DNA of 64,000 nucleotides from the NCBI GenBank assembly GCA_946479745.1, contig CAMLGZ010000012.1, positions 1-64,000 on the forward strand. The letters run 5' to 3'. The stretch's first letter is position 1. Every line of letters starts with the position of its first letter. This DNA is from an uncultured Pseudoxanthomonas sp. (GTDB lineage Bacteria > Pseudomonadota > Gammaproteobacteria > Xanthomonadales > Xanthomonadaceae). Under the pieces are notes generated by a model. The model saw only the letters and a list, made by a program, of their open reading frames with translations. It did not search any database and was not told where the DNA came from. Below are positions 44,672-54,217 of the stretch, in pieces. The position numbers and the translations under genes are program-made.

Positions 44672-46156
44672 ATGTACGGAATGCTGCCCCTGTTCGATAC
44701 CCATGCCGCCCGCTTGCTCGACGCCCGTGCGACGGCCTTGCTGGGAGGCGACGGTTACCTGCTGATGCAGCGTGCGGGGCAGGCCGCCTGGCAGCATCTG
44801 CTGCAGTACTGGCCTGCCGCACAGCGCATCACCGTGGTCTGCGGGCCCGGCAACAATGGCGGCGATGGCTACGTGCTGGCGCGCTTGGCGCACCGTTCGG
44901 GCCGCAGCGTGAAGGTATTGCATCTGGCCGAACACGTGCCCGGCACCGCACTGTCCCAGCGCGCATGCACGGACTACGTGGCGGTCGGCGGAGAAATCGC
45001 GATCTTTCCAGATGCCGTACCGCAAGGCGATGTGGTGGTGGATGCGCTGTTCGGTGTCGGTCTTTCGCGTCCGCCCGATGCGTTCGCTACCGCACTGATC
45101 GATGCCATCAACGGACAGCCGGCGCCGGTGCTGGCGCTGGACGTGCCCAGCGGATTGGATGCAGACAAGGGATCGGCGCCCGGCAAGGCCGTCGTCGCTT
45201 CCCGCACCTTGCAGTTCATCGCGCGGCACGCGGGGTTATGGACGGGTGAAGCGCTCGAGCACACGGGTGAACTCGCATTGGAGGAGTTGGAAGTTCCTCC
45301 CGATACTTTTTCCACCGTCCAGTCCGGCGCGTCGCTGCTGACCCGTGAAGCGCTGTCGTATTGGCTGCTGCCGCGTCGCCGCAACACGCACAAGGGCGAA
45401 TCGGGCCGGGCGCTGTGCATCGGCGGCGATCATGGGCATGGCGGGGCCATTTTGTTGTGCGCCGAGGCGGCCTTGCGCAGCGGTGCGGGTCTGCTGAGCG
45501 TGGCGACACGCGCAACGCACGTGTCGGCGATGCTGGCGCGGCGTCCTGAAGCGATGGCGCGCGCGGTCGAGTCCGGTGACGAACTAAAGCCCTTGTTTTC
45601 ACAGGTGGATGCGATAGCGGTCGGCCCCGGCCTGGGACAGGGCGACTGGGGTCGCGCCATGCTCAAATTGGCGCTGACGGCGGACAAGCCGCTGGTTCTG
45701 GACGCCGATGCGCTGAACCTGATCGCCGCCGAACCTCATGCGCTTGCCGATGCGATTCTGACCCCGCACCCGGGCGAAGCGGCGCGCCTGCTCGGCATCG
45801 ATACCGCCGAGGTGCAGCGCGATCGATTCGCCGCCGCACAGGCCATTGCAGAACGTTACCAGGCGATCGTCGTGCTCAAAGGTGCGGGCACGATCATCGC
45901 CGCGCCCGGACAAACGCCGCGCGTGCTGGATGCCGGCAACCCAGGCATGGCGGTCGGCGGCATGGGTGATGTGCTGACCGGTGTGATCGTGGCTTTGCGG
46001 GCGAGTGGTTTGTCCGCTTTCGATGCCGCCAGCGCTGGTGCGTTGCTGCATTCGCTTGCGGGCGATGCCGCAGCGGAAGAGGGTGAGCGAGGGCTTCTGC
46101 CTTCTGATCTTTTTCCCCATTTGCGACGTCTCGCCAATCCCGAGGGAATCGATTGA
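44672..46156 (+). CDS. nnr: Bifunctional NAD(P)HX epimerase / ADP-dependent dehydratase
   Basis: A 494-residue repair enzyme for hydrated NAD(P)H. The N-terminal half is the YjeF_N epimerase with VCGPGNNGGDGYVLARLA near 53-70 and LALDVPSGLDAD. The C-terminal half, from about 215, is the ribokinase-like dehydratase with NTHKGESGRALCIGG and the ADP-binding NPGMAVGGMGDVLTG. The ATG at 44672 fits the family start; an extension to 44609 would run into the divergent queG. tsaE overlaps its stop by one base. Confidence 0.94.
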   Translation: MYGMLPLFDTHAARLLDARATALLGGDGYLLMQRAGQAAWQHLLQYWPAAQRITVVCGPGNNGGDGYVLARLAHRSGRSVKVLHLAEHVPGTALSQRACTDYVAVGGEIAIFPDAVPQGDVVVDALFGVGLSRPPDAFATALIDAINGQPAPVLALDVPSGLDADKGSAPGKAVVASRTLQFIARHAGLWTGEALEHTGELALEELEVPPDTFSTVQSGASLLTREALSYWLLPRRRNTHKGESGRALCIGGDHGHGGAILLCAEAALRSGAGLLSVATRATHVSAMLARRPEAMARAVESGDELKPLFSQVDAIAVGPGLGQGDWGRAMLKLALTADKPLVLDADALNLIAAEPHALADAILTPHPGEAARLLGIDTAEVQRDRFAAAQAIAERYQAIVVLKGAGTIIAAPGQTPRVLDAGNPGMAVGGMGDVLTGVIVALRASGLSAFDAASAGALLHSLAGDAAAEEGERGLLPSDLFPHLRRLANPEGID

Positions 46157-46677
46157 TGCATCTGCAGCTTCCCGTAACCGAGACAACCGAGGCATTGGGC
46201 CGCGCGCTGGCGGCCACGCGCCCGGCGCAGGCGGTTGTGCATCTGCAAGGCGATCTGGGCGCGGGCAAGTCGACGCTTGCGCGCGCGTTGCTGCGGGCGC
46301 TGGGCGTCGAGGGCGCGATCCGCAGCCCTACCTATACCCTGGTCGAGCGGTATTCCATTCCCGAAGGCGAAGCCTGGCACCTGGATCTTTACCGCATCGG
46401 CGATGCGGGAGAGCTGGATTTCCTGGGTCTGGACGACACGGTCGCCACCCTTTGGCTGGTGGAGTGGCCGGAGCGCGCGGGCTCTGCACTGCCTAAAGCC
46501 GACTTGCGTGTGGAACTGGCCATTCGGGGCATGGGCCGGGAGGCCCGGCTGCTAGCCGACACAGTGGTAGGGGAACATTGGCTGGTGCGTTTGGCCGCTT
46601 CGGCCGAAGTTGCAGCGCTATCTTCCCGGTCACAACAGGAAGTTCCGGCAGGTTACGGATTATTAAGGGAAAAATAG
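46156..46677 (+). CDS. tsaE: tRNA threonylcarbamoyladenosine biosynthesis ATPase TsaE
   Basis: A 173-residue TsaE, the ATPase of the t6A-forming complex with TsaB and TsaD. Walker A is LQGDLGAGKSTLARALL near 31-47, followed by SPTYTLVERY and HLDLYRIGDAGELDFLGLDD. The start ATG shares one base with the nnr stop (TGATG). It sits in the nnr-tsaE-ami-mutL order known from E. coli. The C-terminus is about 15 residues longer than usual. Confidence 0.94.
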   Translation: MHLQLPVTETTEALGRALAATRPAQAVVHLQGDLGAGKSTLARALLRALGVEGAIRSPTYTLVERYSIPEGEAWHLDLYRIGDAGELDFLGLDDTVATLWLVEWPERAGSALPKADLRVELAIRGMGREARLLADTVVGEHWLVRLAASAEVAALSSRSQQEVPAGYGLLREK

Positions 46678-46713
46678 TTGCATTCCTTGGCGGATGGTGC
46701 TTGAATCCGCCGC

Positions 46714-48315
46714 ATGCATAAGGGGATTACCCGTTTCGGCAGGACCACGGTGGGCATCGCGCTCGCTTTGGGTGCCGCGTGCCCCGTTTTAGCCGGTGAA
46801 GTCCGTAATGTCAGCGTCGAAACCGGCGCTACCGGTACCCGCGCCGAGATCCAGTTGGAAGGCAAGGGCCAGTACAAGACTCTTTCCCTGGCTGGTCCTG
46901 ACCGGCTGGTTGTCGACCTGCCTGCTTCCACCGCCATGCGTGGCCTGAAGCTTCCGGCGGGCGCCGGCATCGTCAAGTCGGTGCGCACCGGGCAGCCGAC
47001 GCCGGACACCTTGCGCATCGTGTTCGATCTTTCGTCTTCGGTCGTGGCCATGAAACCACGCCTGGAATCCACCGCCAGCGGCGCGCGGCTGGTGCTGGAA
47101 TGGCCCGGCGATGGTCCTGCACTTGCAGCAACGGTAGCGAAGGCGGCGGCGACCGGCTCTTCCGAAACTCCTTCGCCCGCAACGCAAACTCCCACCCAAC
47201 AAACCAACACTCAAGCAGCGGCGCAAGCGACTGCCGCATTGACTTCTGCTGCCGTACAACAGGCTGCAGCGAAACCTCCGACGGTTTCCCCGCAACTCTC
47301 GCCGCAGGCCATTCTCAACGGGCAGAGTACGCAGACGACGGCGGCCGCCACGGGTACAAGCGAGCCTCGTACCGATCCTGCGCCGACCCAGCCGGCACCG
47401 GTTCAATACACCATCGCGACTGGCGTGCCGGCTACTACGCCCACGCCCGCTACGGCCGCGACCTCCACGCCTGCTGAAGCCGCTTCAACTAGCACCGAGC
47501 CCGCTTACAAGCCGGTGCCGCAGGTGCCGATGCGCAGTGGCATGCGTCCTCTTGTCATCGCCATCGACGCCGGGCACGGCGGTCAGGATCCTGGTGCGCA
47601 AGGCCCCACCGGCAAGCGCGAGAAAGACGTCACCCTGGCGGTAGCGCGCGAACTGGCGCGGCAGATCAACGCCACTCCGGGCATGAAGGCTTATCTGGTG
47701 CGCGACGGCGACTATTTCATTCCGTTGCCCCAGCGTGCGCAGAAGGCACGCGCCAACAGGGCGGACATGTTCGTCTCCATCCATGCCGACGCCGCCGAAA
47801 ACCGCAGCGCGCGCGGTTCGTCGGTGTACGTGCTTTCGCTTAAAGGCGCTTCCTCGCAGCGGGCGCGCTGGTTGGCGGACAAGGAAAACTCCTCCGATCT
47901 GGTCGGCGGCGTGCGCCTGAAGCAAGTGGACAACACCTTGTCATCGGTCCTGCTGGACCTGGCCCAGAGCGGACACATGAAAGCGTCGGAAGACGCCGCC
48001 AACCATGTGCTGGACGGCCTCAAGCGCGTAGGCAACAACCACAAACCGAATATCGAGCGGGCCAACTTCGCCGTGCTGCGCACTTCCGACATGCCGGCCA
48101 TGCTGGTGGAAACCGCCTTCATCTCCAACGCGGACGAAGAGCAGCGCCTGGCCGACCCGGGCTACCAGCGCAAGGTGGCAAGCGCGGTGCTGGACGGCGT
48201 GCAGACCTATTTCACCCGCCAGCCTCCGCCGGGCACGCTGTTCGCCGCGCGAGCCGCCGCTGCCGATGCGGCAGCCCGGACCACTGCCAGCATCGGCAGC
48301 GCCGGCGCACCGTAA
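46714..48315 (+). CDS. N-acetylmuramoyl-L-alanine amidase (AmiC/AmiB type)
   Basis: A 533-residue periplasmic amidase that splits septal peptidoglycan during division. After a signal peptide ([15 protein letters not shown]) comes an AMIN domain at about 28-135. A long low-complexity linker rich in Thr, Ala, Gln and Pro fills 140-275. The Amidase_3 domain follows: [12 protein letters not shown] (Zn His), [11 protein letters not shown] (Zn Glu), [12 protein letters not shown] (Zn His) and [10 protein letters not shown] (catalytic Glu). The blocking helix expected of EnvC/NlpD-activated amidases lies around [16 protein letters not shown]. It has no LysM or SPOR domain. Confidence 0.92.
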   Translation: MHKGITRFGRTTVGIALALGAACPVLAGEVRNVSVETGATGTRAEIQLEGKGQYKTLSLAGPDRLVVDLPASTAMRGLKLPAGAGIVKSVRTGQPTPDTLRIVFDLSSSVVAMKPRLESTASGARLVLEWPGDGPALAATVAKAAATGSSETPSPATQTPTQQTNTQAAAQATAALTSAAVQQAAAKPPTVSPQLSPQAILNGQSTQTTAAATGTSEPRTDPAPTQPAPVQYTIATGVPATTPTPATAATSTPAEAASTSTEPAYKPVPQVPMRSGMRPLVIAIDAGHGGQDPGAQGPTGKREKDVTLAVARELARQINATPGMKAYLVRDGDYFIPLPQRAQKARANRADMFVSIHADAAENRSARGSSVYVLSLKGASSQRARWLADKENSSDLVGGVRLKQVDNTLSSVLLDLAQSGHMKASEDAANHVLDGLKRVGNNHKPNIERANFAVLRTSDMPAMLVETAFISNADEEQRLADPGYQRKVASAVLDGVQTYFTRQPPPGTLFAARAAAADAAARTTASIGSAGAP

Positions 48316-48380
48316 GCTCCACCCCTTCGGCTATCATCACGTCTGTTCTCCCGACGGCGCCCGCGCGTCGCCATCAGACC

Positions 48381-50234
48381 GTGCAGATCCGCCAACTCCC
48401 CGATACGCTCATCAACCAGATCGCTGCAGGCGAGGTCGTCGAACGGCCTGCGTCCGTGGTCAAGGAGCTGGTCGAAAACGCGTTGGATGCCGGCGCGCTG
48501 CGCATCGACATAGATCTCGAGGAAGGCGGCATACGCCTTATCCGCATCCGCGACGATGGTGGCGGCATAGCCCCGGAGGAACTGCCGCTGGCGGTCGCCC
48601 GCCACGCCACCAGCAAGATCGCCTCGCTGGACGATCTGGAGGCGGTAGCCACGCTCGGCTTCCGCGGCGAGGCCTTGCCGTCGATCGCTTCGGTCAGCCG
48701 TTTTTCGCTGTCCTCGCGCCGCGCTGTCGATGAGCATGGCGCTTCGCTGCGGGTCGAAGGCGGCAAGCTGGGCGAGATAACCCCCAAAGCCCAGCCGCCC
48801 GGCACCACGGTGGAAGTGCGCGAGCTGTTCTACAACGTGCCGGCGCGGCGCAAGTTCCTGCGTGCTGAGCGTACCGAGCTCAGCCACATCGAGGAATGGC
48901 TGCGTTCACTGGCGCTTGCGCGCCCGGACGTGGAGCTGCGTGTCAGCCATAACGGCCGTCCTTCGCGCCGCTACAAGCCCGACTTGCTGGACGCCTCGCT
49001 GCGCTTGAACGAGACGCTGGGCGAGGACTTTGCGCGCCAGGCTTTGCGCGTGGAGCACAGTGCGGCGGGCCTGCGCCTGCACGGCTGGATCGCGCTGCCC
49101 AGCTATTCGCGCGCCAGCGCAGACCAGCAATACCTTTACGTCAACGGTCGCGCCGTGCGTGATCGCAACATCGCCCATGCAGTGAAGATGGCCTACCAGG
49201 ATGTGCTGTTCCATGGCCGCCAACCGGCCTATGTGCTGTTTCTGGAAATAGACCCGCTGCGCGTCGACGCCAACGTGCATCCGGCCAAACACGAAGTCCG
49301 TTTTCGCGATACGCGGCTGGTGCACGATTTCGTCTATCGCACGTTGCAGGACGCTCTGGCCGAAACGCGTGCCGGTGCGGTGGCGGCAAACACGCAGGGA
49401 GCTGCGGACAGGGCGCAGTACGCAGGCGCAGCGGGCGGCTTCGGTTCGCCGCAGCAATGGTCTCCAACACAGCAGTCGCCTCTGGGTCTGAGCGTTGGAG
49501 AAGCACCGGCTGCCTATGCGGCGCTTTACGCACGACCAGGCGAATCGCCGGCCAACTCTTCGGCGCCCGGTTTTTCACAGCAGTTCCCTGCGCAGGCTTT
49601 CTCGTCGCAGTCGTCGGAGCAACGGCTGCCTGCCAGCAGCGATACAGCGATTCCGCCGTTGGGCTACGCCATCGCGCAACTGCACGGCATTTATATTCTG
49701 TCGGAGAACGCGGACGGACTGATCGTAGTGGACATGCATGCTGCGCACGAACGCATCGGCTACGAGAAGTTGAAGAGCGCGCACGACGGTATCGGTCTGC
49801 ATTCCCAGCCGCTACTGGTGCCATTCAACCTGGCGGTGGCCGAGCGCGAAGCCGAAGTCGCCGAACGCGAAGCGGAAACGTTGGCCGCACTGGGTTTCGA
49901 CGTGACCCGCAGCGGCCCGCAGTCGCTCAGTGTGCGCAGCGTGCCTGCATTGCTGGCGCAAGCCGAGCCGGAGGGCCTGTTACGGGACGTGCTGACGGAT
50001 CTGCGCGAGCATGGTGAGACTCGCCGCATCGCAGCCGCACGCGACGAACTGCTCTCCACCATGGCTTGCCACGGTGCGGTACGCGCCAATCGCCGTTTGT
50101 CGATCCCGGAGATGAACGGGTTGCTGCGCGAAATGGAAATCACCGAGCGCTCGGGCCAATGCAATCACGGCAGGCCTACCTGGGCGCGTTTTTCGCTGGC
50201 CGAAATCGATCGCTGGTTCATGAGGGGACGCTGA
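48381..50234 (+). CDS. mutL: DNA mismatch repair protein MutL
   Basis: A 617-residue MutL. The GHKL ATPase region has [19 protein letters not shown] with the catalytic Glu, RDDGGGI and [11 protein letters not shown] variable linker rich in Gln, Ser and Ala spans about 335-425. The C-terminal dimer domain carries [12 protein letters not shown] from 451, which fits the endonuclease pattern D-x-H-A-x2-E-x4-E apart from Met in place of Gln. [12 protein letters not shown] and CNHGRPTW are the other metal-site motifs. The start is GTG. It follows ami by 65 bases. Confidence 0.95.
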   Translation: MQIRQLPDTLINQIAAGEVVERPASVVKELVENALDAGALRIDIDLEEGGIRLIRIRDDGGGIAPEELPLAVARHATSKIASLDDLEAVATLGFRGEALPSIASVSRFSLSSRRAVDEHGASLRVEGGKLGEITPKAQPPGTTVEVRELFYNVPARRKFLRAERTELSHIEEWLRSLALARPDVELRVSHNGRPSRRYKPDLLDASLRLNETLGEDFARQALRVEHSAAGLRLHGWIALPSYSRASADQQYLYVNGRAVRDRNIAHAVKMAYQDVLFHGRQPAYVLFLEIDPLRVDANVHPAKHEVRFRDTRLVHDFVYRTLQDALAETRAGAVAANTQGAADRAQYAGAAGGFGSPQQWSPTQQSPLGLSVGEAPAAYAALYARPGESPANSSAPGFSQQFPAQAFSSQSSEQRLPASSDTAIPPLGYAIAQLHGIYILSENADGLIVVDMHAAHERIGYEKLKSAHDGIGLHSQPLLVPFNLAVAEREAEVAEREAETLAALGFDVTRSGPQSLSVRSVPALLAQAEPEGLLRDVLTDLREHGETRRIAAARDELLSTMACHGAVRANRRLSIPEMNGLLREMEITERSGQCNHGRPTWARFSLAEIDRWFMRGR

Positions 50235-50235
50235 T

Positions 50236-51183
50236 ATGGGGAAGTTCGCGCGATACGCGCTGTTCGGGTTCATGCTGCTGGCGCTCGCGGCCTGCAGCGG
50301 TGGTGCGGACGACTCCGCCGCGAGCAAAACCGGGCCCGCTCCCGATCCGAATTTCCTCGCCGACAACGCCGTCTGGCGCAATGAGCGCAAGCAGGATCTG
50401 CTGAGGCCCGATGGCTGGACCAGTCTGGTGGGTTTGCACTGGCTGGAGCTCAAGGCCCATTACCTTGGCAGCAGTACCGGCAGCGGAATCCGTCTGGCGG
50501 TAGGTCCGCCCAAGCTGGGCATGGTGGAACAGCGCGACGGACACATTTATCTCACGCCGGAGAGCGGCGTTGCTCTGACCCTGGATGGCGAACCCTTGAA
50601 AGGCAGGGTCGAGCTGAAGACCGATCATGACGAGACGCCCAGCCTGGTCGGTTTCGACGAGGGCAAAGGGTTGTTGAGCGTGATCAAGCGCGGCCAGCGT
50701 TTCGGTCTGCGCATCAAGTACGCCGATGCGCCCACACGCCTGCAGTTCGCCGGGCTCGATTACTGGCCTGCCGACCCGGATTGGAAAATCGTCGGCAAGT
50801 TCGTTCCGCATCCGCCCGGCAAGACCATGCCCATCGTCGACATCATCGGCACTTCCACCGATGCGCCGAACCCGGGAGCGGTGGAATTCGTGCGCGAGGG
50901 AAAGACCTACCGCATCGAAGCGATAGGCGAACCGGGCAACGAACTTTTCCTGGTATTCGCCGATCGCACCAGCGGCCATGGCAGCTATCCGGCCGGCCGC
51001 TTCATCGACACGCCGGGGCCGGATGCCCAGGGCAAGGTGGTACTGGACTTCAATCGCGCTTACAGCCCGCCTTGCGCCTTCACGACCTTCGCGACCTGTC
51101 CGTTGCCGCCGCCTGAAAACCGTCTGGACCTGGCTATCACCGCCGGCGAAAAGACCTATGCCTTCCATCCCGCAACTTTGTGA
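50236..51183 (+). CDS. DUF1684 lipoprotein
   Basis: A 315-residue lipoprotein with lipobox LLALAAC, acylated at Cys20. The rest matches the DUF1684 pattern seen in xanthomonads and actinobacteria: WRNERKQDLLRPDGWTSLVG, WLELKAHYLGSS, and near the end FADRTSGHGSYPAGRF and DFNRAYSPPCAFTTFATCPLPP. The latter part is the family's conserved core. The function is unknown. It starts two bases after the mutL stop, so it is coexpressed; this is the site where miaA lies in E. coli. Confidence 0.82.
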   Translation: MGKFARYALFGFMLLALAACSGGADDSAASKTGPAPDPNFLADNAVWRNERKQDLLRPDGWTSLVGLHWLELKAHYLGSSTGSGIRLAVGPPKLGMVEQRDGHIYLTPESGVALTLDGEPLKGRVELKTDHDETPSLVGFDEGKGLLSVIKRGQRFGLRIKYADAPTRLQFAGLDYWPADPDWKIVGKFVPHPPGKTMPIVDIIGTSTDAPNPGAVEFVREGKTYRIEAIGEPGNELFLVFADRTSGHGSYPAGRFIDTPGPDAQGKVVLDFNRAYSPPCAFTTFATCPLPPPENRLDLAITAGEKTYAFHPATL

Positions 51184-51194
51184 GCAGGGCCCAC

Positions 51195-52175
51195 ATGCGT
51201 CTACTTCTCTCTCGCCGCTTCAAGCCGATGCTGCTGGCCGCGCTGGCCACTCTCGCTTTCGGCGTCAATGCGGATGCGGCCAAATCGCCGGTCGCCGTGG
51301 CCGCTGTCCCGCCGCCGGTTCCGCTGATGTGGAAGGTGTCCGACGCCGACAACTCGGTGTACCTGCTGGGTTCGTTCCATCTGCTCAAGCCCAATGATTA
51401 CCCGCTCTCCAAAGACGTTGATGCGGCTTTCGCCGACGCCGAATCGTTGGTGTTCGAGATGGCGCCGGAAGAGATGTCCTCTCCCGCGCTGGGAGTACAG
51501 ATGGGGCAGGCGGCGTTGCGCGTCGATGGCACGCAGCTCGATAGCGAACTTCCCGCCACCACCGTCGCTTTGCTGGGCGCATGGCTGAGCGCCAATGGTC
51601 CGGAGCTGCAGAAGATGGGGCTGACGCCGCAGGTGGTGCAGCTGTTCGAGCCGTGGTTCGTCGGCCTCACCATCAGCATTACCGAGATGACCAAACAAGG
51701 TCTGGATCCGAAACTGGGGCTCGATTCGCACCTGGCCGCATTGGCGACGGAAGCGGGAAAGTCGACTGCCGGTCTTGAAACCGGCGCGCAGCAGATCGCC
51801 TTTCTCGATGGGATGAGCAAGGAAGAACAACTTCAATTCCTCGCCGAGGCGTTGTCCGAATCCAGGGACGCAAAGGAAGAAACCGCCAAGCTGCACGCTG
51901 CATGGCGCGCGGGCAAGGCCGATGTGCTGTGGCAGGACATGGCCACGCAGATGAAGAAGGAATATCCGAATCTGTACAAGCGGATCAATGTAGAACGCAA
52001 TGACACGTGGGTGCCAAAAATAGAGAAACGCCTTACCGGCTCGGATAAGGACGACACCCTGGTAGTGGTGGGCGCCTTGCATTTGCTGGGACCGGATGGC
52101 GTGGTGGAGAAGTTGCGTGCCAAGGGCTACCGTGTGGAGCGTATCTGCTCTGCCTGCAAGCCGACCAGGAAGTAG
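51195..52175 (+). CDS. TraB/GumN family protein
   Basis: A 326-residue exported protein of the TraB/GumN family, related to the plasmid pheromone-shutdown protein TraB and to GumN of the xanthan cluster. A signal peptide (LLAALATLAFGVNADA) precedes VYLLGSFHLLKPNDYPL with the first GxH motif; the second, VVVGALHLLGPDGV, is near the C-terminus. These two histidines resemble TIKI-type metalloprotease motifs. Two Cys close the protein (ICSACKP). A GTG at 51180 overlapping the upstream stop is an alternative start; the ATG at 51195 has an AGCAGGG site upstream. Confidence 0.85.
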   Translation: MRLLLSRRFKPMLLAALATLAFGVNADAAKSPVAVAAVPPPVPLMWKVSDADNSVYLLGSFHLLKPNDYPLSKDVDAAFADAESLVFEMAPEEMSSPALGVQMGQAALRVDGTQLDSELPATTVALLGAWLSANGPELQKMGLTPQVVQLFEPWFVGLTISITEMTKQGLDPKLGLDSHLAALATEAGKSTAGLETGAQQIAFLDGMSKEEQLQFLAEALSESRDAKEETAKLHAAWRAGKADVLWQDMATQMKKEYPNLYKRINVERNDTWVPKIEKRLTGSDKDDTLVVVGALHLLGPDGVVEKLRAKGYRVERICSACKPTRK

Positions 52176-52211
52176 CGGTCCACACAACAACGGCTGATCA
52201 AGCGAACCGAA

Positions 52212-53783
52212 ATGACAGAACCAGTCCAGCTGTACGCTCAATCCATAGAAGCGTTGAATCGGGGCGACTGGGCGCGGGCACGAAGTCTGACGACGGTGCT
52301 CCTGACGAAGACGCCACAGCATGCCGGGGTACATTTCGTGGCGGGGGTGGCTTCGCTGCAATTGCAGCAGCTGCAGCCCGCCATAGACCATTTGAGACGA
52401 GCCGTCGCGATCAACCCTGGGCGCGCCGACTACAACACCCAGTTGGCGCGCGCGCTGGCAACAGGTCGTTCCCTGCGGGAAGCCGTGGAAGCGGCGGACC
52501 GCGCGATGAGTCTGTCGCCCAGCGATGCCATGACTCTGGATACGTTGGGCGTGGTTTATACACAGGCCAACGCGCACACCAAGGCGATCGAAGTATTCCG
52601 GCGCGCAGCTGAACTGATGCCCGGACGTGCCAGCTACCGTTTCAATCTGGCCACCTCGCTCACGTTTTCGGGTGACCTGAAGGCAGCCGAGCGCGAGTAC
52701 GAAGCGTGTATCGGTATCGATCCGCGCTATTGGAAGGCGCATCTGGCTCTCTCGCAATTGTCGAAACAGAGCGAATCCGGCAATCACCTCAAGCGACTGG
52801 AATCGTTGCTGCTGCAGACCGACAACGATATGGACGGATTGATGTACCTCAACTTGGCGTTGGCCAAAGAGTATGAGGACCTGCAGCAGTACGCCCGTTC
52901 ATTCGAGCATCTTTCCAAAGGGAAGGCATCAAAACGAAAATCGCGCGGCTACTCCAGTGCGCGCGACGAGGAATTGTTCAACGCTCTGGAAAATGCTTTT
53001 CCCATTCCGGAAGCGATGGCGTCGGGTTGCCCGAGCTACGAACCCATTTTCGTGATCGGCATGCCGCGCAGCGGAACGACGCTGGTGGAGCGAATCATTT
53101 CCAGCCATACATCGGTGCATTCCGGCGGAGAGCTGCAGAACTTCGGCGTCTGTCTGAAACGCGCGTCGGGCAGCCGCACGGCCGGCATATTCGACCTGGA
53201 CACGATAAGCCGCTGCAGGCAACTGGACTGGGACAAACTTGGCGCCGACTACATCGCCAGCACCCGGCCGGGTACCGGCCACACGCCGCATTTCATCGAC
53301 AAATTGCCGCACAACTTCCTCTTCGCCGGCTACATTGCCCGTGCGTTGCCGAACGCCAGGATTATCAATCTGCGGCGCAATCCGATCGATACGTGCCTGA
53401 GCAATTTCAGGCAGTTGTTCGCATTGACCTCGCCTTTCTACGATTACTCTTTCGACTTGCTCGACACGGGGCGGTATTACCTGATGTACGACCGCCTGAT
53501 GAAGCACTGGCAGGAGGTCCTTCCCGGCCGCATTCTGGATATTCGCTACGAAGACATCGTGGAATCGCAGGAAGAGGCAAGCCGCAATCTGATCGAATTC
53601 TGCGGCCTGCCTTGGGAAGACGCCTGTCTGCAGTTCGAGCGCAACCAGTCGCCAGTCGCCACTGCCAGCGCGGTGCAGGTGCGCGAGCCGATCTATCGCA
53701 CCTCCATGGAACGATGGAGGCGATATGAAGGGCAATTGGGTGAACTGATCGAACTGTTGGGAGATGCCGCAACGCCGGGATGA
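52212..53783 (+). CDS. TPR-repeat sulfotransferase
   Basis: A 523-residue protein with N-terminal TPR repeats (residues 1-230, five or so units such as AIDHLRRAVAINPGRADY) fused to a sulfotransferase domain. The PAPS 5'-phosphosulfate loop is FVIGMPRSGTTLVERIISS near 280-298; the 3'-phosphate site is IINLRRNPIDTCLSNFRQLF near 385-405. DIRYEDIVESQEEASR is the usual helix after the active site. It probably sulfates a protein or a polymer bound by the TPR part. There is no signal peptide or membrane helix. It ends 10 bases before the convergent ferredoxin gene. Confidence 0.88.
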   Translation: MTEPVQLYAQSIEALNRGDWARARSLTTVLLTKTPQHAGVHFVAGVASLQLQQLQPAIDHLRRAVAINPGRADYNTQLARALATGRSLREAVEAADRAMSLSPSDAMTLDTLGVVYTQANAHTKAIEVFRRAAELMPGRASYRFNLATSLTFSGDLKAAEREYEACIGIDPRYWKAHLALSQLSKQSESGNHLKRLESLLLQTDNDMDGLMYLNLALAKEYEDLQQYARSFEHLSKGKASKRKSRGYSSARDEELFNALENAFPIPEAMASGCPSYEPIFVIGMPRSGTTLVERIISSHTSVHSGGELQNFGVCLKRASGSRTAGIFDLDTISRCRQLDWDKLGADYIASTRPGTGHTPHFIDKLPHNFLFAGYIARALPNARIINLRRNPIDTCLSNFRQLFALTSPFYDYSFDLLDTGRYYLMYDRLMKHWQEVLPGRILDIRYEDIVESQEEASRNLIEFCGLPWEDACLQFERNQSPVATASAVQVREPIYRTSMERWRRYEGQLGELIELLGDAATPG

Positions 53784-53793
53784 GCGGTTGCGG

Positions 53794-54195
53794 TCAAACC
53801 ATCTCGATGCAATCCACGGGGCATGCCGGTAAGCAGAGTTCGCAACCGGTGCATAGGGATTCGATCACCACGTGCATGTGCTTGGCTCCGCCGATGATGG
53901 CATCCACCGGGCAGGCCTGGATGCATTTGGTGCAGCCGATGCAATCGGCTTCGACGATCAGCGCAACGGAAGGAGGTTTGTGCGATCCGCGCGCCCGGTC
54001 ATAGGGCTGCGCCTCCGTCGATAGAACATGCGCGAGCGCCCGTGCGCCCGCATCGCCGCCGGGCGGGCAACGGTCCACGCCCGCTTCCTGCAAGGCCATG
54101 GCTTCGGCATAGGGACGGCAACCGTCGAAGCCGCATTGCCCGCATTGCGTCTGCGGCAGAATGCGGTCGAGACGATCAGCAAGGGCAAGGTCCAC
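53794..54195 (-). CDS. RnfB-like iron-sulfur protein
   Basis: A 133-residue protein with RnfB architecture: an Fe-S domain with [11 protein letters not shown] and a later Cys, then two 4Fe-4S motifs, [16 protein letters not shown] and [16 protein letters not shown]. It lacks the N-terminal membrane helix of full RnfB, and no other rnf genes are near, so it may be a soluble electron carrier rather than part of the membrane complex. It starts 22 bases after the metG stop and is likely cotranscribed. Confidence 0.85.
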   Translation of the reverse strand: MDLALADRLDRILPQTQCGQCGFDGCRPYAEAMALQEAGVDRCPPGGDAGARALAHVLSTEAQPYDRARGSHKPPSVALIVEADCIGCTKCIQACPVDAIIGGAKHMHVVIESLCTGCELCLPACPVDCIEMV

Positions 54196-54217
54196 GACGT
54201 TGGCACCTGTATCGGGA

